Part shown: positions 34,795 to 48,374 of the stretch, one piece after another
Layout: every line of letters starts with the position of its first letter
How positions within the stretch are numbered: position 1 is the first letter of the stretch
Assembly: GCA_020740775.1 (NCBI GenBank)
Contig: JAHEWK010000009.1
Location: 2,728,001 to 2,792,000 of the forward strand
Source of the DNA: Ilyonectria destructans
Taxonomy: Eukaryota > Ascomycota > Sordariomycetes > Hypocreales > Nectriaceae
Length of the DNA: 64,000 nt
Direction: 5' to 3'
Program-made: the position numbers and the translations under genes
Notes under the pieces: generated by a model
Databases searched by the model: none
What the model was told of the DNA's origin: nothing
The model's input: the letters and a program-made list of their open reading frames with translations, nothing else

Positions 34795-36655
34795 TTATAT
34801 AATAAGTAAGTATTATAAATAAATAAGTATTATAAAAATTCGAATTTTTCTTTTTAAAATTATAATACAAATACTATAAATTATATAATTAATTAAAATT
34901 AATTATTATATTCTTTTTTAAATATTTTAATTACTATTTAATAGATTCTTATATTATAATTAAACTTACTATAAATATTATAATATTAAACTTCTAGTTA
35001 TATTAACTTTCTTTAACTATTACTTTTTAATAGTTTTACTACTATCTATATATTAATATCTATTTAATTAATTACTTATCTTTTTTCTTTTACTATTATT
35101 ACTTTATTTTTCTATAATTAGATTCTTTTTACTTTTTAATACTAACTTAGTATTTTATTTATCTATTAAAGATTATATACTTTAGTCTATAATAAGATAT
35201 TTTTATATAAAACCTTTAATATTCTTTTAGTTAGAAATTTAAAAGCTTTTAGAATTAACTTTAAAAAGCTACTTTAATATCTTTTAATTTATTTTTTAAA
35301 ATATTTATATTAAGGTTTAACTTTTAGTACTATCTTTAGAGTCTTTAAAACTTAAGAAATTAAAGACTCAGTCTTTTTTTTTAACTGATATTAAAATCTG
35401 TAGCTATATATTAAGCTTTAAAATTACACTTTCTAAATTAAGAAAAATAAGCTTAACCTTTTTAAAAATTAATCTGATATTCTTTTCTATTATAATAGCT
35501 TAAAATATAATATAAAAAGTCAGAAAGAATTCAGTCTTTAAAATATAAGTTATAGAGTATTTAATTAGATATTTTATTTTTTAACTATAAATCTTTTTAA
35601 GTTAGTTAAAATATCTAATATTAAATAGCTAAAATAGATAAAATAAATAAGATAATATATAAAATATAATAAATTCTTTTTATAATATCTCTTAAAGTTA
35701 ATAGAATAATAACTTTAATATCTATTAAGAATTAAAAGATAATAGTAACTATTTAATTACTTAATAGTATATAAGTTAAAATAGTTTAGCTACTTAAAGT
35801 TTATTTTATTATTAGTTTAGCTATTTTAAGATATTATAATAATCTAATTACTTAAAAGATTACTTTTTTAATATTAATTAATAAGATAATATTTGCCTGT
35901 ATTTATAATAAATAGCTATATTACTTAGCTTTTTATATTAATTATCTAAATTACTATAGTTTATTTTCAGTTTTTAAATTATATGAATTTCAGTTATTTA
36001 TATCTTTCTGTATTTATAATAACTATTTTACTTATAATTATTTCTATAAAAGAGCCAGTTTTATTAAAGCTTTAAATATTATTTTATTAGATACTATATT
36101 TTATAATTATATTTACTATAAGTTAAAACTACTTTTAAATTTTCTTTAGATTTTTATATTTTGCTCTTTAGTAGTTATAGTTATAAAAAAGAAGTTTTTA
36201 ATTTATCTTATTATTTAATAAAATTAAAAGTTTAATACTTACTAATAGATAGTATATTATAGTTAGTAAGCAGTTAATTAACTATTTCTTTAATAGTATA
36301 TAATTATAGAAGAAATTCTTATAAACTTAAGTTTAAAAAAAACTAAACTATAATTTATTTCTTTAGATTAAATAGTTATTATAACTTTAAAATATTATTA
36401 TATTATAACAGAATACTCTTCTACTAGCAGTATAAAATATAATAGTAAACCTTATAGATTTCTATAGTATATTAAATATTAAGTTTTAAGTTATTTTAAA
36501 AAGCTTAAAAAGCTAAAAGAATTTTTAATTTTATTTTAAGCTTATAATATACTGAGTAGTTAAAGATTAATTAATTAAAGAGAAATAATATAGAATAAGT
36601 AATCTTTATAATGTTTACATTTTTATAATACTTACTTATTATATATATTATATAA
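34795..36655 (-). mobile_element. Fot1/Pogo-like DNA transposon, RIP-degraded, 1.86 kb
   Basis: The termini (ATATAATAAGTAAGTATTAT on the left, ATAATACTTACTTATTATAT on the right) are inverted repeats. The minus strand contains the same decayed transposase stretch as the element at 36671-39095: an N-F-(D/N)-x-x-G-F start, a K-V-V segment, and V-I-x-x-I-N. This is the first part of the DDE domain of the Pogo/Fot1 group. The reading frame is full of stops. Confidence 0.6.
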
Positions 36656-36670
36656 TAATATAAATATTCT

Positions 36671-39095
36671 AATATATTTAATAAGTAAATATCCTAAATA
36701 AGTAAATATTTTATAAATCCTTTAAGTTTTTTACTTTTTATTTAATTATTAATATCTTAACTATTTTAAATATTTTAATTAAATAAAGAGGTAAATATTC
36801 TTTTTACTTTTTAAGCTTTTTAAATTAACTTAAATTAAATATTTAATATACTGTATTAATTTACTAAATCTATAAAGAAAAAACTTAATTACTAATAGAA
36901 GGATATTCTTTTTTAATATTATATTATTACTAAATTATATAAGCTATTTAATCTAGAGAAATAAATTATTATTTAGTTTATTTTTAATTTAAATTTATAA
37001 GAAGTTTTAGTATAACTTTATAGTATTAAAAGTGTTAGAGGTTATAAGGCAGTGGAATAAAGTAATATAATTATAAAAGAGATATCCTAATAAAGGATAT
37101 AAGGTTAAGGGGTATATAAAGATAAGAGATAGATAGTATAAGATAGTATAAGATAGTGTATTAATAGTATATTGTATATTGATAATAATATAAAATAAGT
37201 CTGGAATTACCCAGAGGGTCTCAGCCTTTTTATAGACAATTTACTTAAAATCCAGCTATTGTATTAAGACAATATATATACCATTGGAAAGCCTAAAATT
37301 CCAGCTTTCTTATGGTACTGCATTTGTCCTTATGGGTACTTTCCTTATTGAGTAATATTGATTCCAAATAGCATATACTTTAAAATCAACTGATTTCAAA
37401 GCGCGGATAGATTAATAAGCCGATTCGGGCTGATTAGTCATACAGTATAAATATCAGTAATAATACTGTATTTTAGTATCTTCTTATAAGAATTTTTATA
37501 GGATTTTTAAGCTATATTTTAAAGCTTAAAGCTTAAAGCTTAATCTTATAAAGAAGTTATAAAGTTATATATTTATAGACTTTAACAAAAAGAATAGCTA
37601 ATTAATTACTTACTAACTGTAATATAATATCTATTAATAAGTACTGAGCTTTTAATTTTATTAAGTAATATAAAAAGCTTAAGATATACTCTTTTTATAA
37701 ATATAACTATTAAAGAGCTAAAGATAAAAATCTAACTATTATTTACAATTAGTTTAAGCTTATAGAGAATATAATTACAAAATATAATATTAATTTAAAT
37801 AATATTTATAACTTTAATAAGATTGGCTTTATAATAGATATTATTATAAGTAAAGTAGTTATTATAGATATAGAAAAATATAGAAATTTAAAATTAGTAC
37901 AGTCTGAAAACTAAAAATAGATTATAGTTATTCAGTTAATTAATATAGAAGGCTAAATAATTTAGCTCTTTATTATAATTACAGATTAATATTACTTTAT
38001 TAGTTAGTATTAAGAGAGTAACCTTGTAAGTAATTAAGCTATTACTATAACTTAAAATAGCTAGACTGATAATAAAATAAATCTTAAGTAGTTAAAGTAT
38101 TTTAATACTAATATAAAGGCTTACTTAACTAGTTATTATTATTTTCTAATTCTTAATAAATATAAAAGCTACTATTTAGTTAACTTTAAGAAATATTATA
38201 AAGATAGTTATATTATTATATTTTATATACTATTTTATCTATTTTATTTACTTTAGCTTTTTAATATTAAGTACTTTTAGCTACTTAAGAAAACTTATAG
38301 TTAAGAACTTAAATAGTTAATTAGATATTCTATAATCTACATTTTAAAGATTAAGTTCTTTTCAGCTTTTTATACTATCTATTAAGCTACTATAATAAAA
38401 AGCAATATTAAGAGAGATTTTAAAGAAGCTGGATTTATTTCTTTAAACTTAAAAGGTATTATATTAAAGCTTAATATATAGCTACACACTTTAATATCTA
38501 TCAAGAAGAAGATTAACTCCTTAAATCTTTAAATTTTAAAGACTTTTAAAATAGTTTTTAAGATTAACTCTTAATTTAAATATTTTAAAAGATAAATTAA
38601 AAGGTATTAAAGTAGCTTTTTAGTATTTATTCTTAAAACTATTAAGTTATTAACTAAGATAATAAAGGTAATAATATATAAGATAGTATTATTAAAGTCT
38701 GAAATATAGATTTTTTAATAGTTAAATAAGGCTTTTAGTAAGTAATATAAAGTAAAAGAAATCTACCTATAGAATAAAAAGAAGATAACTTTAGATAAGA
38801 AAAGGGAAGTAATTAATTAGATAGATATTAATATACAGATAAAAGTTAAATTATTAAGAAGTAATAGCTAAAAAGAGTTAGTATAACTAAGGGAAAAATA
38901 CTATAGAATATATAGGAAAATTAATTATAATATAAGAATTTATAAGATTATTATTAAGATATCTAGATAAGAATATAGCAATTAAACTAAATTAATTAAA
39001 TATATTATTATATTTTTATTTTTAATTCTATCTTAAAGATTAGAATTTATAGAATACTTACTTATTTAAGATGCTTACTTATTATATATATTATA
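36671..39095 (+). mobile_element. Fot1/Pogo-like DNA transposon, RIP-degraded, carrying a solo LTR
   Basis: The left end AATAAGTAAATATCCTAAAT and the right end around 39050-39090 (TTACTTATTTAAGATGCTTA) are inverted repeats. Removing the 560 bp of solo LTR plus duplication at 37033-37592 leaves about 1.87 kb, the size of its neighbour on the opposite strand. About 37790-38120 decodes to the transposase stretch NFNKIGFIIDIIISKVV ... VIQLINIEG, followed by QTDN-like residues, with TAG/TAA at former Trp/Gln codons. Confidence 0.65.
37033..37587. mobile_element. Solo LTR (family A), 555 bp, target duplication AAAAG
   Basis: It starts TGTTAGAGG and ends CTTTAACA, and is flanked by AAAAG at 37028-37032 and 37588-37592. 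It is the least RIP-mutated of three family A copies (it retains CCGATTCGGG and AAAGCGCGG). It interrupts the Fot1/Pogo element 36671-39095. No internal retroelement sequence adjoins it. Confidence 0.8.
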
Positions 39096-40147
39096 TATAT
39101 AAAGAATTATATTGTTAATTTTAAGCTGATATTTTACCGGGCTTTAATTATATATTTAATATCTATTTTATTTTAATTTTCCTTTTTTATAAACTTTTAA
39201 CTTATATTAATTCTACTTATACTAATTTAAACTTTATATATAAATGTATTATATTTTAACTAAATAAATTTTCTTTTTTTCTATTTTTTTATACTAAAAT
39301 TCTATATAAAAAATAGTTATACTAAAAGCTTTAATAAAAAGAAAAAGAAAAAATTACTATACTAATTATTTAAAAAGAAAAAAAAAGAGTTTAAAAATAA
39401 AATAATTACTTTTTAACTTATAGTTATTTATAAAATCTTTAAAAAGAAATTTATAAGTTTTAAGTAGAAAAGTTTTAATTTTAAATAGCTTAATATATAT
39501 AAGAAGTAGGTAAGTTAGATAAGTAAATAAGCTACCTTTTAATTCCAAATAAAATACTATTTTTAACTCTCTTATAAAATCTATTAGTTTTTAGTAAACT
39601 TTAACTAAATATTACTGGTATATTTACTGTAATATAGTAATATAATAATATTTTTCTTAAATTTTATAAAACTTTATTTAAAAACTTATTTTAAAACTTC
39701 AATATAAAGTATTCTTATAAATAAAATTTTAAAATAACTTATTAAATAAAATTATATAAAATCTCAGAAATATATTAAATTATTACTATATTAAGTTGAA
39801 ATATACAGATAATATCTTATTAAGTTTTATTAAAAGCTAAGAGATTTTATAAGGAGGTTAAAAATAGTATTTTATATAGAATTTAGATATAACTTACTTA
39901 CTTATCTAGCTTACTTACTTATTATATATATTAAGCCTAAATAATATTAAATAAAATTAATTTTTTATTAAAGTAAAAGGTATTTAATAAACTTACTGCT
40001 GCTTTCTGCTAGTTATAAGTATATAACTAAAAGTTAAACTGCTAAGATATCTAAAAAACCAGTAAAACTTAATAAGAAGCTTTAAAAATAATTCTTTAAA
40101 AAAGAAAAATATAACTTTTAAGATATTTAAGAATATATCTATTAAAA

Positions 40148-40380
40148 AGCTTAAGGTTCCAGTAAAGCCTGCTAATTAGCTTAAAAACCAGTTTTTAAGA
40201 AGTTTAAAAATAGACTTACTAATAAGTTTAAAAATTCAGTCTGTAATAAGCTTAAGAATAAATCTTTTAATAAGTTTAAAAATCTAATTAAGCTTACTAA
40301 TAAGTTTAAAAATTGAATTTTTAAAAAGCTTAAAGATAAATTTACTAATAAATTTAAAAGTCCAGCTAAACTTAAAGCTA
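40148..40380 (+). repeat. Degenerate 24-bp tandem repeat (ancestral 8-residue peptide repeat)
   Basis: About nine units of the type TTTAAAAATnnAnTnnnAATAAG follow one another, mostly 24 bp with a few 30-bp variants. In one frame they read as K-(F/L)-K-N-P-x-x-N. A multiple of three throughout suggests a former low-complexity coding repeat, later RIP-mutated (Pro codons to Leu/Phe). Confidence 0.5.
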
Positions 40381-40822
40381 ATATTAATAATATATCTTAG
40401 AATATATTAAATAATAAAGTAGCTAATTATAATAATATTAAAATTAAGTATAAAATTCTTATTAAATTTAAGAAATAGATTGTAAATAATCTGACTTTTT
40501 ATTTTATTAGTATTAAAAAGTTTATAAAGAATATCCTCTAATAGTATTTATTTATTAATAATAAATTCCCTAAGGTTAAATTTAAAAAGATAAAGCTTAA
40601 TATAAAAAAGTAGCTTAAGCTGTATAATAAGTAATAGAAGATAAAATATCTAGGTAAAGTTTTAATATAATATAAGTAGAGTTATTTAATATTAAATTTT
40701 ATACTATTTATATATTATTTTAACTTTAATACAGCTTTTATTATAGTTTTCTTTATAGATCTTATTAATAAGTATAAATTTTATATATAACTATATAATC
40801 TTTTTTATTCTTTTTATATAAT

Positions 40823-41252
40823 GTATATATTACCTATATATTATATCTAACTATATATCGCACTTTAATTTTCACCTTAAATTGCAATTTTTATAAAATT
40901 CTTAAAATCTTAAATTAGGCTAAATTTATCTATAACTCTAGGAGAATATTTATTAAATATATAATAATTTAAATATTTCTAAATTATTAAGATTCTTTCT
41001 TATAAAGTTATTTAAAAAAGGCTTATTTATACTATTTCTTTTTCTTATTATTATTTTTAAAATATTAAATAAATTAATTAAAACTTTAATAAAATATATA
41101 TTATAACCTTTTTAGTTAAATATCTAAAATAAAGTTCTTAAAAGTATTTTAGCTATATAGCCTATTTTAGGACATCTAAAACTTACACTTTTAGCTGTAT
41201 AATATAAGTGTAATATATAGTTAGATATAATATATAAGTAATATATATATTA
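40823..41252. mobile_element. MITE-like element, second family, about 430 bp
   Basis: The left end (TATTACCTATATATTATATC, then TAACTATATATCGCAC) is an inverted repeat of the right end (GTGTAATATATAGTTAGATA, then TAATATATAAGTAATA). The subterminal CACCTTAAATTGCAATTT block is shared, inverted, with the element at 27335-27770, although the outer termini differ. Confidence 0.5.
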
Positions 41253-41572
41253 TCTATATATAATATTATAATTAATTTACTTTTTAGTATTTAATATAAT
41301 TTAATATATATTCTATTTAATACTTATAAAATTCCCAGTTAAAAAAGTTTATATACTTTTTATAACAACTTGTTACTTATTTTAGAAAATAATTAATAAA
41401 ATTAATAAGAATAAGCTCTTAAATAATAAAAATTAAAAATTATAAAAAGAGTTTATTAACTTTTATATTTAATAGATTATTTATATAGATAAATCTAAAA
41501 TATATATAAATTTATTATAATAACTTTCTAACTTTATTAAAATTATCTGTATATTATAAAATAATTACTATT

Positions 41573-44500
41573 TATTAGATATATTAGAGGTAAAAGTTAC
41601 TATTTATTACTATCTATTACTACCTATTACTATAAGGCTTAGTAATTAGCTTCTATCTAATTCTATATAGAAGAGAAAGAGTATATAAAGCTTACTTTAA
41701 AACCCTAAGATATAGAGGGAGAGAGAGAATATATAATTTTTCCACCCTAATATTTAATAATTAAGAGTCTTACTGCCTTAACCTATTTTAATATCTTTAA
41801 GAATCCCTCTATTATATATATAATACTGTATAGAAAATCCCAGAAAGAAGGTTTTATTGCTACTCTTATAATACCTAGGGACTTTTTAGACTGAGAGTAT
41901 AAATTCCTTCTTTAGGTTAACCTTCTAGATTTATAATAGTATCTTAAAAGGAAGATTTTTCTTAAAGAGAAACCAGCCTTTCTAGATATCAGAAAGTATA
42001 AATACACTAAAATAATAGTAGTATAGTAAACTATTTAATTAGAAATACCTAAGACTGAAGGAATTAATTCAGATAATATATAGAAGAGAACTAATAGAAT
42101 ATAGTCTCTATTTAACCTAATTAAATAAAATTAGAAGAGCTTCTAATAGGAATTCTCTTTCTATTAGCTTTAAGAAAAGTTATTAAAAAGATAGAGAAAG
42201 TCTCTAAGAACCCTTTAAGACTGAACTATCTAAACTATCTCTTTTAGTTATATCCAGACCTATTATTAGCTGTATAAGTTAATCTATAAATAGTACTATA
42301 ATCTCTATCTTTAGTGCGGGAGGTTAAAAGCAGATAAAATATAAGATACTTAAAATATATACTTAACTCTTATAAAAATACCCCTAAAGACTGCAACTTA
42401 AGTACTTAAATAGTTAGAAGAGTAAGAGGAAGCTTTAGCTAAAGAATAGTAATAAAAGGTCTTTAAGATTCTCTTTTATAGCTCTTAGGTATATAACTTT
42501 CTTAATATCTTTTTATACCTTCTCTCTATTTAAATAGCAGTCTATAAAATTAGCTAATAAAATCTAATTTAAAAAGAATCTTTTATTTATTAAGATCTAA
42601 TAAATACCTTTTAGAATAAGCTTAAAAATATAAAGGTCTTATAGAGCTTAAGTTATATAGAAAAAATCTCTTAAGGTATATTCTCTATAAGCTTTATTAG
42701 GAAGGACTCTTAAAATAATAAATTAGAGGATACTTATATTATTAAAGGCCAGTATTATTCTATAAAGAAAGATAGAGAAAAGATAAAATATTAGAGGTCT
42801 TTTAATAATTAGAAGAAATACCCAGTATACAGTCTACCTTATTCTCTTAAGAAATACTTCTATATTTTTCTAAATATAGCTTAAAAAGAGTTTAAGCCTT
42901 TAGAAAAATTCCAGATAAAAGTAAGAGAAGCTCTTAAAGAAGATCTAAACCTCTAGATATAAGTAAAAACTCTCACTTAAAAGAAGTTTGAAAACTTACT
43001 AAAACCAGCTATTAAGAAAATATCTAACTAATAACTATATAGCTAGCTTATTACTAAAGTTAATATTATATTTACCGCTTAAAGTAATAACTATCCCTTA
43101 TAAAAATCTTAAATTCTAGACTCTAAAATAATAATCTTAATTATAAATAACTCTAATTAACTAATTAATCTCCAGCTAGCTCTTTTAGGTAACTTTATCT
43201 AGTTAGATAACTAAAAGTTACTAATTTTAAAATATAGAATAATAATTATTAGGCTAATAAGAACTTAAGCCTTATTACTTAAAGATATAGCCTACTATCT
43301 CTAACTTCTTATAACTTTAGTCTCCTTATATTAGCTATAGAAGAAAGAACTCTATTAGAATAACAAATATAATCTAATAACTCTCTATTATTCCAATTAG
43401 ATAATTACCTATCCGATTAAGAATCTATACAGTTAATATATTATTAAATACTAACTGGCAGAGATAACTCTAGCAGTTTAGGCAGCCTATAAGTTTACCT
43501 CTATATTAAGAGGGCTCCTTTAGCAGGAGAAGCTATTTACTAGTATAACTGCCTAAGGTATTTAGAACTATAAGCTCTTTAATATCTTATCTTAGTATCT
43601 TAGGGGGTGTAAATTTAAGGACTAATAACAGTTAAATATAATACCTATAATTTATTAAAGATTAAAAGATAAATTAGATAAGCTTTAAGGCAGTCTGACT
43701 AAAGAGCTAGTAAATATATTACTATTAATTTCTATAACTATAAAGAAGAAATAGATAGCTATACCTTATAGATATTACTTACCTACTGATTAATAGGTTA
43801 TATCTAGAATTAGTACTTTATATCTCAAATAATAAAGGTAATTATTATAGTTTTTAAATTCTTCTTTAAATATCTAGAAGTTTAATATAATATTAAAATT
43901 AAAGTTATTAAATATAATAATAAGATTATAGAAATTTAACTATAAGTTAGAAACTTTATATAAAATAAAGCTATTATTATTAAGCTTAAAGCACTATATA
44001 GCTAAATATAAAATAACAGTACTAAATACTTAGAGGGTATAATAAAGAATAAGAAAAAAGCTATATAAATAGACACTAAATTCCCTTATTAGCTATAGCT
44101 AGAAATCAGTAGAATAACAGTTTATTTATATAATTAAATATTAAACTATAAATTAAAGTAGAAAATACTCTATAATTAATTATATACTATAATAGCTAGA
44201 GCTAGAGGAATTCTATAATTAGTAAAATAGCCTAACTAAATATATCTAAAAGTATTTAGCTATAAGGCCTATACTATAATCCCTAAGGTATAATAAAAAG
44301 TTAACTGTAAGATATAACTTAAGCTAAAAGAATAAATCGGCTTTTTAATTAGATATAAATCCTTAAATATCTATAGAATTTAAATCCCTATAATTAATTA
44401 AATAGTAAGTACCTAAAATATTATTTTTAATAAAAATAAAGGCTGTAATAGAGATTAGAAAAACTTTAAGAATAACCTCTTAGAGATAGACCTAAAAGAA

Positions 44501-47194
44501 ATTATATAAATTATATCTTTTTAATAAAATAAACTAATTAATAATTAGAGACTAAAGACTGTATTAAGGTGGATTTTTCTAAAAAAGAAGACTTAAATAA
44601 ACTTATAGAAGATTATCTAATAGTAGTAATTAATAGAATCTTATAAGTAAAAAGAGCAGAATAAAAAGATATTCTTATATATCTAAATATACTGCTATTT
44701 GCTTTATTTATATAATTACCTTAAAATATATTAAAATAAGAAAATAGAATAATTATATAGTAAGTAGCTTTTCTAGCTAGAATTAAATCTCCTCTATAAA
44801 TCTTAATAGAATAAAAAATTTATTAAGAGGTAAAGGTATATAGAAATATACTACCTTCAGTATTAATTATAGAAGGTTATAAGGCAGTAGAATAAAGTAA
44901 TATTATTATAAAAAAGATATTCTAATAAAGGATATAAGGTTAAGGGGTATATAAAGATAAGAGGTAGATAGTATAAGATAGTATAAAATAGTATATTAAT
45001 AGTGTATAATATTATATTATAAGTCTGAAATTACCTAGGAGGTCTCAGCCTTTTTATAGATAATTTACTTAAAATCCAGCTATTATATTAAGACAATATA
45101 TATACTATTAGAAAGCCTAAAATTCCAGCTTTATTATAGTACTGTATTTATCCTTATGGGTACTTTTCTTATTAAGTAATATTAATTCCAAATAGTGTAT
45201 ACTTTAAAATTAACTGATTTTAAAGTGCAGATAGATTAATAAGCTGATTCGGGCTGATTAGTTATACAGTATAAATATCAGTAATAATACTGTATTTTAG
45301 TATCTTCTTATAAGAATTTTTATAGGATTTTTAAGCTATATTTTAAAGCTTAAAGCTTAAAGCTTAATCTTATAAAGAAGTTATAAAGTTATATATTTAT
45401 AGACTTTAATATTAATAAAGTATTAAGATCTTATAGAATATCTATTAGAAAATCTCTTTTAGAAGGCTAAAGAAATTTATCTTTAAAATTATAAGAAAAT
45501 AAAATTATAAATTGAGATTTAAGCTAAGAGCTTTTAAGTATCTAATTAATAGATTTTAAGCTATATATAGATATATATCTATAAAATAGATAAATATAGT
45601 TACTTTTAGAAATATAAGGCTGATTAGTAGTTTAAGAAGACTAATAAGTAAAAAGGCAGCTTTAAGATATATATATAGTAATTCTAATTAAAAGGTTCTT
45701 TTAAATCTTAATAGCTATTACAGTAGAGTTTAATTTAGAAATAATCTAATATAATATAGTTAATATATTTATATATACTCTAATTAATTAAGATATCTTT
45801 ATATAGATACCTTTAAACTATAAGAAGATAGAAATTATCCTAAAGCTTAATAAAGCTCTATATAGATTAAGAGTTTTCTTCTTACTATAGCAGAAAAAGC
45901 TTTTTAAAACTCTCTTAAAGTTAGGCTATAAATTAGTTCTATATAAGCCTTACTACTTTAGAAAAGAAGAAATCATCTTTTTATATATATCGATAATATA
46001 ACCCTAGCCTATAGAAAAATATAAGAGAATAAAGTTAAGAACCTAATTAAATAACTTTAATTAAGATATAAATTAATAGATAGTAACTCTATATAATAAT
46101 TTCTTAAAAAGAAGTTATATAGAATTAATTTATAAGAAAGATCTAGCTATCTTAAGTAGCCTATATTAAGAAAATTATAAATCTAGCTAATAAAAGAATA
46201 GCTATAATACTAATAACTTTATTAGAGTTACAGTCTATAATAGAACTAGTAACTCTAATAGAAATTTAATAATACTAATATAAGATTAAATTAATCCTCT
46301 ATATTACAGTTAATATCTAACTTAATATAGTCTTTACTATCTTTAGATTAGCTAAATTTCTTACTAATTTAAGTTAAATACATTAAGAAGTAACTAACTA
46401 TATTATTTACTACCTTATATATATAAAGAATCTAGCTTTATTCTTTAGAGAGTCTAGCAGTTTTAGTATTGCTAGTAATACTTTTTTTACTGATAATATA
46501 ACTAATTAAAAGAGCTTATAGATTTATACTATTAAGCTGTTTAATAGACTGATTAAATAGAAAGCTGGTAAATAAGATACAGTTATAATATTAATAATAG
46601 AAGTAAAGCTTCTAGCCTTAATATAGACAGCTAAAGAATCTCTTTTTATAAGCTAATTACTTAAGAAGCTAATAGTTTTAACTAAATAACATAACTATTC
46701 AGATTAACTGTAATATACTTAAACTATTAATCTTATAATAGCTGAGATAGCTACTTTAAGAATTAAGTTACAGTATATTAATATTTATAATTACTAGCTT
46801 AAATAGAAGGTTTAAAAAGGGAAAATTTAAGTTAAATATATAAAATTAATAGATATAGTTGCAGGTAGCCTGATAAAAGTACTTTCAGCTGGAAAATAGA
46901 ATTACTTTTTATATTAATTTAGATTAAAAGATATTAAAAAGAGGCTTTAGAAGAAGTAAAAAGAGCTTTAGACTTAATAAGAAGTTATTAAATCTGAAGG
47001 GTATATTAAATATATTAAAGGTAAAGATTACTACTTATTGCTATCTATTACTACTTATTACTATAAGGCTTAGTAATTAACTTCTAGCTGATTTTATATA
47101 GAAGAGAAAGAGTATATAAAGCTTACTTTAAAACCCTAAAATATAAAGGGAGAGAGAGAATATATAACTTTTCTACTTTAATATTTAATAATTC
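41573..47194 (+). mobile_element. Ty1/copia LTR retrotransposon, RIP-degraded, with a nested solo LTR
   Basis: Short direct LTRs of about 190 bp lie at 41573-41763 and 47004-47194 (both contain AAGAGAAAGAGTATATAAAG and GGGAGAGAGAGAATATATAA). At 45840-46010 the plus strand decodes to a copia reverse transcriptase: LKLNKALY, a KLFKTLLKLGY stretch and a YIDD box changed to YIDN. About 46730-46900 matches the copia RNase H end. Order integrase side, RT, RNase H is copia-type. The solo LTR 44868-45411 splits it. A matching 5-bp target duplication was not found. Confidence 0.7.
44868..45411. mobile_element. Solo LTR (family A), 544 bp, target duplication TTAAT
   Basis: Collinear over its whole length with the copy at 37033-37587, but with many more C-to-T changes, including both termini (TA...TA instead of TG...CA). 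It is flanked by TTAAT at 44863-44867 and 45412-45416. It is inserted in the copia element. Confidence 0.8.
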
Positions 47195-47388
47195 TTAATA
47201 AAAATATATAAAGTATAAGGAAAATAAAATAAAATTACTATATTCTACTAAATATATTAATAAAGTCTTATTAACTTTTATTAAAGTTTAATACTTTTTA
47301 TAAAAAAGCTAAAAGTAACTTTCTATATATAATTTTAAGATAATTAGCTTACTTATTTAGCTAGCTTACTTATTATATATATTACTAC

Positions 47389-47944
47389 TATAAAAAACTA
47401 TAAATATATAACTATATATAACTTCTTATATAATTAAGCTTTAAGCTTTCAGTTTTAAAATATAGCTAAAGAATTCTAATAAAATTCTTATAATTATCTA
47501 CTAAAATACAGTATTAATAGCAATATTTACAGTATATAACTAAGCAGCTTAAATCAGCTTATTAATCTAATTATACTTTTAAATTAATTAATTTTAAATA
47601 ATCTGCTATTTTAAATTAATATTAATTAATAAGGAAAGTATCTATAAGAATAAATACAGTACTATAAGAAAGCTAGAATTTAAGGCGTTTAAATACTATA
47701 CTTATTATTTTAATATAACAGTTAGATTTTAAGTAATTTATCTATAAAAAGATTAAAACTCTTTAGGTAATTTTAAACTTATTCTATCTTATTATTACTA
47801 TATTATATATTATTAATATACTATTTTATACTATTTTATATTATCTACCTTTTATCTTTATATACCTTTTAACCTTATATTCTTTATTAGAATATTTCTT
47901 TTATAATAATATTACTTTATTTTACTGTCTTATAACCTCTAATA
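47389..47944 (-). mobile_element. LTR (family A), 556 bp, inverted copy
   Basis: The reverse complement matches the family A LTR from TATTAGAGGTTATAAG to the CTATAAATATATAAC terminus, heavily RIP-mutated. It keeps the diagnostic AAGCTTTAAGCTTT and TTATAACCTCTAATA blocks. Clear flanking duplications were not found. Confidence 0.6.
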
Positions 47945-48374
47945 CTATAAATAGAACTTTATTATAGTTAAGTTTATACTTTACTACTAGTTACTAAATA
48001 GATATTAATTAGTATTAGTAATAGCTATATTAGAAAGATTATTATAAAAAGATAGATTAGAAATAAATAGTACTATTAAGTCTTTATTAGGCTATTTAAG
48101 TATAAGCTGTAATAATATAGATATTAAGCAGATAGCTAGTAGATAATAATATAGAGAAGGTAAAAAGAAAAAATTAAAGTTTTAAGACTAACTGAGTTAA
48201 GATAATAATATAGAGGTACTATTAATATAGCTATAGTATATATAGTGAGGTTTTTTATTACTACTAGCAGTAAGAAAGTTACTGTAAAAGTAGAAATAAT
48301 AATATCTTATATAAATTTAATACTTATTATTTAAGTTGTAATTATTCTAGCTTATATTACAGTAAATATAAATA

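Noticed and set aside
39366..39548. 60-residue open frame in the AT-rich block
   Set aside because: Composition-driven (Lys, Leu, Phe, Tyr only), with no similarity to a known protein.
37033..45411. One 8.4-kb LTR element bounded by the two family A LTRs
   Set aside because: Each LTR has its own, different 5-bp target duplication, and the interval contains ends of other unrelated elements, so they are two solo LTRs.
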